DNA from: JANSYP01 sp039184415
Lineage (GTDB): Bacteria > Pseudomonadota > Alphaproteobacteria > Rhodobacterales > Rhodobacteraceae
Reading direction: 5' to 3'
NCBI GenBank assembly: GCA_039184415.1
Contig: JBCDBB010000196.1
Location: forward strand, 1-6,220
Length of the DNA stretch: 6,220 nucleotides
Part shown: piece after piece, positions 1 to 5,287 of the stretch
Layout of the letters: the number at the start of each line of letters is the position of its first letter
Numbering within the stretch: the stretch's first letter is position 1
Translations under genes and position numbers: made by a program
The notes under the pieces: generated by a model
Databases searched by the model: none
What the model saw: only the letters and a program-made list of their open reading frames with translations
Told to the model about the DNA's origin: nothing

Positions 1-926
1 CTGAGCGGTCCTTGTCCATCCGCGCGGCGTGGCTGCACTATGTCGGCGGCATCCGGCAGGCAGAGGTCGCCAAGCGGTTGGGCGTGCCTTCGGTCAAGGC
101 GCACCGGTTGATCCAAAAGGCCGTCGCGGAAGGGGCCGTGAAGGTTATCATCGAAGGCGAAATCACCGAATGTATCGAGCTGGAACAGGCGCTCGGGGCC
201 CGGTACGGGCTGGAAACCTGCGAGGTGGCGCCCGACCTCGACGAACCTGACCTGCCTCTCCGTGCCCTCGGCCGGGCCGGAGCGACCCGCCTGCGGCGAT
301 GGCTCGAAAGCGACGAAGAGCAGACCATCGGACTGGGCAGCGGCCGTACCCTGACCGAAGCCGTCCGGGCGATGCCGCGCCTGACCACGAACAACCTGCA
401 ATTCGTTTCGCTCCAGGGCGGGCTCACGCGCAATTTTGCCGCCAACCCCCATGATGTGATGCATCTTTTGGCCGAAAAGACAGGCGCTCGGGCCTATGTG
501 CTGCCAGTGCCGTTCTTCGCCAACACATCCGAGGACCGGGAGGTTCTGCTGAAACAGCGGGGCGTGGCCGAGGTTTTCGACATGGCACGAACCGCACCGC
601 TCATGATCGTCGGCATCGGCACGGTGGAGCCGGAAACTCAGCTCGTGGCGTCGGGCATGATCGAGCCGTCGGAAATTGCCGCGATCTCGGACGCGGGCTG
701 CGTCGGCGAGATTCTGGGCCATTTCTTCGATCCGGCCGGGCGGGTTCTGGACACGACACTGACGTCTCGCACTCTCGCCGTGCCGCTTGAGGATGCGCGA
801 AGGGGGCGTATCGTTGCGCTGGCCGGTGGACCGAAGAAGGTCGACGCGATCCGGGCGGTTCTGAACAATGGGTGTCTGTCGGGGCTCATCACCGACGAAC
901 GCACGGCCCGCGCGCTCCTGACCTGA
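1..926 (+). CDS. eryD: SorC-family sugar-binding transcriptional regulator, EryD-like (5' truncated)
   Basis: Cytoplasmic regulator predicted to bind DNA and respond to a phosphorylated sugar. The frame is open from base 3, where codons read Glu-Arg-Ser-Leu, and the homology-like sequence already runs at the left edge. The true start is therefore outside the window and the TTG at base 12 is probably internal. Numbering from that TTG, a helix-turn-helix lies at about residues 15-37 (RQAEVAKRLGVPSVKAHRLI), followed by a PF04198-type sugar-binding domain from about residue 55 to the end. The SorC hallmark GLGSGRTLTEA is at 107-117, with GGLTRNFAANPHD at 136-148 and GIGTVEP at 201-207. The C-terminal part appears complete, ending in TGA at 924-926. 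It converges on the aldolase gene with a 36-bp gap. The family call is secure. The name eryD rests on remembered similarity to Brucella and rhizobial EryD and on the eryR/eryH/eryI-like genes downstream. It could respond to a related polyol. Confidence 0.85.
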   Translation, partial: ERSLSIRAAWLHYVGGIRQAEVAKRLGVPSVKAHRLIQKAVAEGAVKVIIEGEITECIELEQALGARYGLETCEVAPDLDEPDLPLRALGRAGATRLRRWLESDEEQTIGLGSGRTLTEAVRAMPRLTTNNLQFVSLQGGLTRNFAANPHDVMHLLAEKTGARAYVLPVPFFANTSEDREVLLKQRGVAEVFDMARTAPLMIVGIGTVEPETQLVASGMIEPSEIAAISDAGCVGEILGHFFDPAGRVLDTTLTSRTLAVPLEDARRGRIVALAGGPKKVDAIRAVLNNGCLSGLITDERTARALLT

Positions 927-962
927 GACGGGGGCCCTTAACATCTTGCCAGGTTGCGAGGA

Positions 963-1997
963 TCAGTAGGCCAGCGCCATTTCCGACAGCGGCTGCGTGC
1001 GGATATGTTCGGCCTGCCCGGCGGTGCCGAACGCCTCGAACTTCCGCAAGCATTGCGCCTTCATGCTGTCCATCGCCGGTTTGAGGTATTTGCGCGGATC
1101 AAACTCGCCCGGCGTTCCGGCCAACGTGCGCCGGATCGCCGAGGTCGCGGCCAGGCGCAGGTCGGTGTCGATATTGACCTTTCGGACCCCATGGCGAATG
1201 CCGCGCTGGATCTCTTCCAATGGCACGCCCCAGGTCGGTTTGATGTCACCGCCATGGTTGTTGATTTCCTCGCGCAGCTCTTCCGGCACCGAAGAGGATC
1301 CATGCATCACCAGATGGGTGTTCGGCAGCCGTTCATGGATTGCCTCGATCACCTCCATCGCCAGCACATTGCCGTCGGGTTTTCGCGTAAACTTGTATGC
1401 CCCGTGGCTCGTGCCCATCGCGACGGCGAGCGCGTCGACGCCGGTGTCCGCGACGAACCTCTCAGCTTCTTCGGGATCAGTCAGCAACTGCGCCTGGGAC
1501 AGCTTCTCTGTCGCACCATGCCCGTCTTCCTGGTCGCCCATCCCGGTTTCCAGAGACCCGAGCACGCCCAGTTCGCCCTCTACCGAAACCCCCGCGGCAT
1601 GGGCCATGTCGACCACCTGGCGAGTGATGCCGGCGTTGTACGCGTAATCCGCGGGCGTCGTGCCGTCCTCGCGCAGGGAGCCGTCCATCATCACCGATGT
1701 GAATCCGTGCTGGATCGCCGTCACGCAGGTCGCGAGGTCATTGCCATGGTCGAGATGCATGCAGACCGGGATATGGGGATAGATCTCGACCAGCGCGTCG
1801 ATCAGTTTCGTCAGCACCACGTCGTTGGCATATGCGCGCGCCCCGCGGCTCGCCTGCAGGATCACCGGCGCCCCTGCTGCATCCGCGGCTGCCATGATCG
1901 CAAGCCCCTGTTCCATGTTCGACATGTTGAAAGCCGGAACGGCATACTCGTTGGCGGCGGCATGATCGAGAAGCTGGCGCAGCGTGATGCGGGACAT
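963..1997 (-). CDS. fba: Class II fructose-bisphosphate aldolase, Calvin-cycle (CbbA) subtype
   Basis: Zinc-dependent aldolase of 344 residues that reversibly joins DHAP to an aldehyde phosphate. Glyceraldehyde-3-P gives fructose-1,6-bisphosphate; many family members also accept erythrose-4-P to give sedoheptulose-1,7-bisphosphate. Visible motifs are HLDHG at 81-85 (catalytic Asp83, zinc ligand His84), MMDGS at 103-107, GELG at 141-144, GTSHGAYKF at 195-203 (His198, zinc), HGSSS at 232-236 (His232, zinc) and NIDTD at 275-279 for phosphate binding. Length and the sequence PAFNMSNMEQGLAIM match the CbbA-type subfamily rather than E. coli FbaA. The ATG at 1997 was chosen because AGGAG lies seven bases upstream and the family N-terminus starts at MSRITLRQLLDHA. 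The open frame continues upstream to 2318 only as a shadow within fbp. It is the second gene of a leftward unit, ten bases after the fbp stop. Nothing catalytic appears to be missing. Confidence 0.95.
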   Translation of the reverse strand: MSRITLRQLLDHAAANEYAVPAFNMSNMEQGLAIMAAADAAGAPVILQASRGARAYANDVVLTKLIDALVEIYPHIPVCMHLDHGNDLATCVTAIQHGFTSVMMDGSLREDGTTPADYAYNAGITRQVVDMAHAAGVSVEGELGVLGSLETGMGDQEDGHGATEKLSQAQLLTDPEEAERFVADTGVDALAVAMGTSHGAYKFTRKPDGNVLAMEVIEAIHERLPNTHLVMHGSSSVPEELREEINNHGGDIKPTWGVPLEEIQRGIRHGVRKVNIDTDLRLAATSAIRRTLAGTPGEFDPRKYLKPAMDSMKAQCLRKFEAFGTAGQAEHIRTQPLSEMALAY

Positions 1998-2004
1998 GGG
2001 CGGT

Positions 2005-2009
2005 CTCCT
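2005..2009 (-). promoter_or_regulatory. Ribosome-binding site of the aldolase gene, overlapping the fbp stop
   Basis: AGGAG on the minus strand, seven bases before the ATG at 1997. It shares bases with the TAG stop of fbp (2010-2008). A ribosome finishing fbp would land on this site, suggesting translational coupling of the two enzymes. It also decides the aldolase start against the longer open frame. Confidence 0.75.
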
Positions 2010-3015
2010 ATCGGTCCGGTTGTGCGATATGGTTGTGCAGCACGGCCATTTCCCCGCGGCTGCCGAAAAACAGCGGCACGCGGGCATGGGGATTGGCCAG
2101 CGTAAGATCGAGTATGGGTGTGGCGCCATCGCTTGCTGCACCTCCCGCCTGTTCCACCAGATAAGCGATCGGAAAGGCCTCATAGGCCAACCGGAGAAAC
2201 CCTTGCTCATATCCAGGCCGTGAGTCGGCGGGATAGAGAAACACACCGCCCTTGCGCAGGATGCGATGCAGATCACCCACCGCGGCGGCGATCCAGCGCA
2301 TGTTGAAGTCGCGCCCACGTGGCCCCTCTGCGCCCGCGATCACGCCGTCGATGTAACGGCGCAGCCCTGGCGGCCAGCGTCGGCTATTGGAGGCGTTGAA
2401 GGCGATAGTGGATGTGTTCGTAGAGATAGTCACACCTGAACTGTCGACATGGAATTTCCCGTCGCGCGGGTCGAGCGTCGCGACCGCGACCCCGTCGCCG
2501 ACACTGAAGCCGAAATCGACCGTGTGCCCGAAGGAGACATAGCCCGCAGCGATCATCTCGCGACCGGTGCGGGCAAAGCCCGAGTCCGCCGGAAAGATGC
2601 AAAAGAGCATCCCGAGTGGTACACCGATGCCGATGCTGCCGGATCCATCGATCGGGTCAATGGCAATGTCGAAGGACCCGCCCGGATCGAGGAGGGCGAT
2701 CTCTTCGGCCTCTTCGGACAGAAGCTGTGCCACAGATAACCCCGCGAGCGCGCGGATATAGTGGTCATGGGCCCCGAGATCGAGCGCCTTCTGCCGGTCG
2801 CCAGACCGGTTCGTGCCACTAACCTCGGCCGGATCTCCCGGAAGCCGTCCCAGTGCCAGCCGCTGAGCCAGGGGCACTGAGGCATCTGCGATCCGCAGCA
2901 CGAGCGCGGCGAGGGCGCGGCGCGCGTCCGCTTCGCCCGCCCAATCCGCGAGCTCTGCCGAAAGCGGGCGGGCAGAGCCAGCCTCATCGCCCGGCAGAAC
3001 CACCGGCTGGTGCAT
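2008..3015 (-). CDS. fbp: Class I fructose-1,6-bisphosphatase, divergent (possible sedoheptulose-bisphosphatase activity)
   Basis: Mg-dependent sugar bisphosphatase of 335 residues, close to the usual family length. It hydrolyses the C1 phosphate of fructose-1,6-bisphosphate; bacterial class I relatives can also act on sedoheptulose-1,7-bisphosphate. Motifs seen: SGDRQKALDLGAHD at 71-84, LSEEAEEI at 99-106 (metal-binding glutamates), DPIDGSGS at 120-127 (metal Asp120 and Asp123), MRWIAAAVGDLHR at 239-251, GGVFLYPAD at 256-264 and LAYEAFPIAYLVEQAGG at 276-292 (Glu279). The metal loop reads DPIDGSGSI where classical members have DPLDGSSNID, so this is an off-centre subfamily. The ATG at 3015 is preferred: GGGAG lies ten bases upstream, and FBPase-like sequence begins about 25 residues in. 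An open frame upstream to 3132 lacks a ribosome-binding site and does not look like the family. A 24-codon ORF ends one base before this start. It is first of a pair with the aldolase. Confidence 0.9.
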   Translation of the reverse strand: MHQPVVLPGDEAGSARPLSAELADWAGEADARRALAALVLRIADASVPLAQRLALGRLPGDPAEVSGTNRSGDRQKALDLGAHDHYIRALAGLSVAQLLSEEAEEIALLDPGGSFDIAIDPIDGSGSIGIGVPLGMLFCIFPADSGFARTGREMIAAGYVSFGHTVDFGFSVGDGVAVATLDPRDGKFHVDSSGVTISTNTSTIAFNASNSRRWPPGLRRYIDGVIAGAEGPRGRDFNMRWIAAAVGDLHRILRKGGVFLYPADSRPGYEQGFLRLAYEAFPIAYLVEQAGGAASDGATPILDLTLANPHARVPLFFGSRGEMAVLHNHIAQPDR

Positions 3016-3016
3016 C

Positions 3017-3091
3017 TCAGGCGTGCTCCCGCGGCAGACCAAGGGTCCGTGCCGAAAGCTTGGCGGCAAGCCGGGAACTGTCCTTGTCCAT
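3017..3091 (-). CDS. 24-residue ORF upstream of fbp (leader peptide or gene remnant)
   Basis: Short ORF from ATG at 3091 to TGA at 3019-3017, encoding MDKDSSRLAAKL and then SARTLGLPREHA. It is preceded by GGAGG at 3101-3097 with a five-base spacer, the strongest ribosome-binding site on this strand in the region. Its stop is separated from the fbp ATG by a single base (TGAGATG), an arrangement typical of translational coupling. It is in a different frame from fbp. I do not recognise the peptide. It has no run of one amino acid that would suggest attenuation, and no membrane segment or signal peptide. It may be a leader peptide that delivers ribosomes to fbp, the degraded start of a lost gene, or chance. 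The good ribosome-binding site and exact junction argue against chance. Confidence 0.45.
   Translation of the reverse strand: MDKDSSRLAAKLSARTLGLPREHA
3026..3030 (-). promoter_or_regulatory. Ribosome-binding site of fbp
   Basis: GGGAG on the minus strand, ten bases before the ATG at 3015. The spacing is slightly long. It lies inside the end of the 24-codon ORF, so ribosomes translating that ORF would cover and then release it. Confidence 0.5.
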
Positions 3092-3131
3092 CGGATCCTC
3101 CGTTTGCCTTTCTCGATAGCCTCGCCCACCA

Positions 3132-3157
3132 AAAATCACAATAAATAATCACAAAAT
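3132..3157. repeat. Tandem near-repeat with 13-bp period (AATCACA core)
   Basis: Two adjacent 13-base units, 3132-3144 and 3145-3157, match at about ten of 13 positions and share an exact AATCACA core at 3134-3140 and 3147-3153. Reverse-complement copies of the ATCACA core appear at 3178-3183 (TGTGAT), with a variant TGTGAA at 3183-3188. This looks like a multi-site operator, though low complexity in AT-rich DNA could mimic it. Confidence 0.4.
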
Positions 3158-3164
3158 AACATAA

Positions 3165-3193
3165 TTGACGTTCGAAATGTGATGTGAAATGTT
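3165..3193 (+). promoter_or_regulatory. Candidate promoter of the regulator-isomerase operon
   Basis: TTGACG at 3165-3170 is a good -35 match to the housekeeping consensus. With a 17-base spacer the -10 position is AATGTT (3188-3193), which is a poor match. Transcription from it would start only a few bases before the ribosome-binding site at 3201, giving a very short leader. The TTCGAA palindrome sits in the spacer, where a repressor would block polymerase. The -35 is plausible and the -10 weak. Confidence 0.3.
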
Positions 3194-3200
3194 ACATGAC

Positions 3201-3206
3201 AGGAGG
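3201..3206 (+). promoter_or_regulatory. Ribosome-binding site fixing the DeoR-type regulator start
   Basis: Perfect AGGAGG, seven bases before the ATG at 3214. It rules against the longer reading from the GTG at 3184, and against the in-frame ATG at 3196, which lies upstream of it. Confidence 0.8.
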
Positions 3207-3213
3207 CCGCGGG

Positions 3214-3993
3214 ATGAAGAGAGAGGAACGTCAACAGGCCATCATGGATCTGCTCGTCGGCGAAGGTGCGGTTGCGCTCGACGCACTCGCCACGCGCTTT
3301 TCCGTGTCTAAGATGACCATCCACCGCGACCTCGACGAGCTCGAGGATGCGGGCCTTCTGCGCAAGATCCGTGGCGGCGCCACCATCGAATCCGGGACGC
3401 AGTTCGAGAGCCATTTCCGCTTCCGCGAGCGTCAAGGCAGTGCCGCAAAGACGGCCATGGCCGATGCTGCGCTCAAGCTGATCGAGCCCGGCATGTCCGT
3501 CATGATCAATGACGGCTCGATGGCGGCGCTGCTCGGGCAAAAGACGGCGACGCGCCGACCGCTGACCGTGATCACCAACAACGCTGCGATCATCGAGGCC
3601 CTGAAGGATCGGGCAGGGATCACGCTGATCGCTCTGGGCGGCATCTATTCGAGCAAGTTCAACGCCTATCTGGGCAAGATCACCGAAGATGCGCTGGGCG
3701 CCCTGCGCGCGGATCTTGCCTTTATCTCGACGCCCGCCGTGGCAGGTCTGGAGACGTTCCATATGGATGAGGCGGTCCTGCGTGCCAAACGGCTGATGAT
3801 GGATGCGGCGCTCTCCTCCTGCCTCCTGGCCAACCATACGCGCTTTGGCCACACCGCGCTCCACAAGCTGGCGGACCTGTCCGAATTCGGCCATATCATC
3901 ACGGACAAAGCCCCCGAGCCTGAGGCGCGCGCCGCGCTCGACTGGGCGGGTCTTACGCTCACTATCGCGGACAGGACGCAGGCGGACCCATGA
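3214..3993 (+). CDS. eryR: DeoR-family transcriptional regulator, EryR-like
   Basis: Cytoplasmic regulator of 259 residues, a normal length for the family, predicted to repress until a sugar phosphate binds. The N-terminal DeoR winged helix spans about 1-57: KREERQQAIMDLL, then the signature FSVSKMTIHRDLDELEDAG at 29-47 and KIRGGAT at 51-57. The C-terminal sensor domain follows, with NDGSMAALLG at 99-108 (counterpart of the usual D-S-G-T-T phosphate loop), TNN at 121-123, LGGIY at 141-145 and DLAFIST at 167-173. The ATG at 3214 is fixed by AGGAGG. Its stop overlaps the next start as ATGA (3990-3993), so it is translationally coupled to the TIM-like gene. Adjacency to TIM-like and RpiB-like isomerases matches the eryR-tpiA2-rpiB arrangement known from Brucella and rhizobia, hence the name. 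It probably also controls itself and perhaps the divergent fbp unit through the AT-rich region. Confidence 0.88.
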   Translation: MKREERQQAIMDLLVGEGAVALDALATRFSVSKMTIHRDLDELEDAGLLRKIRGGATIESGTQFESHFRFRERQGSAAKTAMADAALKLIEPGMSVMINDGSMAALLGQKTATRRPLTVITNNAAIIEALKDRAGITLIALGGIYSSKFNAYLGKITEDALGALRADLAFISTPAVAGLETFHMDEAVLRAKRLMMDAALSSCLLANHTRFGHTALHKLADLSEFGHIITDKAPEPEARAALDWAGLTLTIADRTQADP

Positions 3994-4757
3994 CCTATCC
4001 CGGCCTCTGGATCGGCACCAGCTGGAAGATGCACAAAGCCCTCGCGGAGGCGCAAACCTTTGCCAGCGCTCTGGCGGCGGCCGAGCCCCAACGCGATCCG
4101 CGCATCCAGCGCTTTGTCATCCCGCCCTTCACCGCCGTGCGCGAGGTTGCGGCAATGCTCGCGGGAAGCTCCGTCAAGGTTGGGGCGCAGAACATGCACT
4201 GGGCTGATCAGGGTGCCTGGACCGGGGAGGTCTCGCCGCCGATGCTGACCGATTGCGGGCTCGAGATCGTCGAGCTCGGCCATTCCGAGCGCCGCGCGCA
4301 TTTCGGCGAAACCGACGAGACCGTGGGCCTCAAGACAGAGGCCGCGGTCCGCCACGGTCTGATCCCGCTGATCTGCGTCGGCGAAACGCTCGAGGAGCGC
4401 GAAGCCGGCCGAGCGACCGAGGTGCTGGAGGTACAGGTGCGCGGCGCTCTGGGCAGGCTTTCCTCCCACCAGAGATCCGCACCGATCCTCATTGCCTACG
4501 AGCCGGTCTGGGCCATCGGTGAGGGCGGCATCCCGGCGACGTCCGACTATGCCGACGCGCGCCAGGCCGAGATCATTGCCGTCGCCGCCAGCGTGCTGGG
4601 ACATAAAACCCCGTGCCTCTATGGCGGTTCGGTCAATCCCGGCAACTGTCAGGAGCTCATCCAGTGCCCGCATGTCGACGGGCTCTTCATCGGGCGATCA
4701 GCCTGGAATGTCGACGGATATCTCGACATTCTCGCCAGATGCGCCGCCACCCTCTGA
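3990..4757 (+). CDS. eryH: TIM-barrel tetrulose-phosphate isomerase, EryH/TpiA2-like
   Basis: A 255-residue triosephosphate-isomerase paralogue. Brucella EryH interconverts L-erythrulose-1-P and D-erythrulose-4-P; that role is proposed here. The catalytic core is intact: Lys13 in TSWKM (10-14), GAQN at 65-68, LGHSERR with His98, catalytic Glu171 in AYEPVWAIG (169-177) and YGGSVN at 211-216. Three substrate-contacting places differ from glycolytic TIM: the active-site Asn of GNWK is Ser11; loop 6 reads AIGEGGIPAT rather than AIGTGKT/SAT; and the phosphate-loop GGAS is GRSAW at 235-239. These changes match my memory of EryH/TpiB proteins and argue against it being the housekeeping enzyme. The ATG overlaps the regulator's stop by four bases, and the RpiB-like gene follows after 17 bases. 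Residual triosephosphate isomerase activity is possible. Confidence 0.88.
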   Translation: MTYPGLWIGTSWKMHKALAEAQTFASALAAAEPQRDPRIQRFVIPPFTAVREVAAMLAGSSVKVGAQNMHWADQGAWTGEVSPPMLTDCGLEIVELGHSERRAHFGETDETVGLKTEAAVRHGLIPLICVGETLEEREAGRATEVLEVQVRGALGRLSSHQRSAPILIAYEPVWAIGEGGIPATSDYADARQAEIIAVAASVLGHKTPCLYGGSVNPGNCQELIQCPHVDGLFIGRSAWNVDGYLDILARCAATL

Positions 4758-4774
4758 ACCAGGAAAGGACGACC

Positions 4775-5230
4775 ATGAAGATAGCAGTCGCAGGGGACAG
4801 TGCGGGTGAAGGGCTCGCCAAGGTCTTGGCCGAGTATCTGAAGGACACCCACGAGGTGGCGGAGGTCTCGCACACCGAGGACGGCCCTGACGCGTTCTAT
4901 GCCGATCTGTCCGAACGTGTGGCCAGCGCCGTCATGGCGGGGGAGTATGATCGCGCCATCCTGGTCTGCGGCACCGGCATCGGGGTCCAGATCGCGGCGA
5001 ACAAGGTGCCGGGCCTGCGCGCCGCGCAATGTCACGACACCTATTCGGCCGGCAAGGCTGCGACCTCGAACAACGCCCAAATCATCACCATGGGCGCCCG
5101 CGTTGTCGGGCCCGAATTGGCTAAGGACATCGCAGACGCGTTCCTGTCGGCTTCCTTTGATCCCGAAGGCCGGTCCGCCGGAAATGTCCAGGCCATCGAT
5201 GCGGTGGATGCCAAATACAGCAAGGGCTGA
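4775..5230 (+). CDS. eryI: RpiB-family isomerase, EryI-like (D-erythrulose-4-P isomerase)
   Basis: A 151-residue RpiB/LacAB-family isomerase. In Brucella, EryI converts D-erythrulose-4-P to D-erythrose-4-P, which enters the pentose phosphate pathway; that is the proposed role. Family core: GDSAGEGL at 7-14 (Asp8), VCGTGIGVQIAANK at 64-77 with the catalytic base Cys65, HDTYSA at 87-92, and ITMGARVVG at 104-112. Compared with E. coli RpiB, the ring-opening His99 is Ser98, His10 is Ser9, and phosphate-binding Arg137 is Asn137, while Arg133 is kept. A four-carbon 4-phosphate cannot form a furanose ring, so loss of the ring-opening residue fits a tetrulose substrate. The ATG at 4775 is used because the family N-terminus begins MKIAVAGDSAG and AGGAAAGG lies at 4761-4768; an open frame further upstream is a shadow of the preceding gene. 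It is third in the operon. Confidence 0.9.
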   Translation: MKIAVAGDSAGEGLAKVLAEYLKDTHEVAEVSHTEDGPDAFYADLSERVASAVMAGEYDRAILVCGTGIGVQIAANKVPGLRAAQCHDTYSAGKAATSNNAQIITMGARVVGPELAKDIADAFLSASFDPEGRSAGNVQAIDAVDAKYSKG

Positions 5231-5287
5231 CAGCAGGGTGGTACAAGAGGGCGTGACCCAGTCGCGGATCAGGGGAAGGGCAGGTAC

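Larger units (their letters stand above)
3131..3200. promoter_or_regulatory. AT-rich divergent control region between fbp and the DeoR-type operon
   Basis: The only clearly AT-rich stretch in the window: bases 3131-3170 contain 8 G or C in 40, inside otherwise GC-rich DNA. It must hold the promoters of the leftward fbp-aldolase unit and the rightward regulator-isomerase operon. It is crowded with repeats: AATCACA twice, facing TGTGAT and TGTGAA; TAACAT facing ATGTTA; and a TTCGAA core at 3171-3176. Such a layout fits binding by the adjacent DeoR-type regulator, the SorC regulator, or both. No binding specificity can be proved from the sequence. Confidence 0.6.

Noticed and set aside
927..962. 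Possible bidirectional terminator between the convergent eryD-like and aldolase genes (CTTGC at 945-949, GCGAG at 956-960).
   Set aside because: The stem is only five pairs with one G-T pair, and no T-run follows on either strand.
954..2105. Long rightward open frame of 383 codons opposite the aldolase.
   Set aside because: It is the antisense shadow of a clear class II aldolase in high-GC DNA. Its residues show no family and are rich in Arg, His and Pro as expected of a shadow.
963..3015. fbp and fba as part of a Calvin-cycle (cbb) operon.
   Set aside because: No RuBisCO, phosphoribulokinase or CbbR gene is visible, and both neighbours on either side belong to a tetritol-type locus. It cannot be fully excluded as the evolutionary origin of the pair.
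2008..3132. Longer fbp reading from a TTG at 3132, adding 39 residues.
   Set aside because: There is no ribosome-binding site, the extension is basic and unlike the family, and it would overlap the 24-codon ORF, which has a better ribosome-binding site.
3134..3188. CRP-type binding site suggested by TCACA and TGTGA words.
   Set aside because: The half-sites are in the wrong order and spacing (TCACA before TGTGA, not TGTGA-N6-TCACA).
3136..3894. Leftward open frame of 252 codons over the DeoR-type gene, continuing toward 4673 in another frame.
   Set aside because: Antisense shadow of the DeoR-family regulator. It would also occupy the AT-rich control region.
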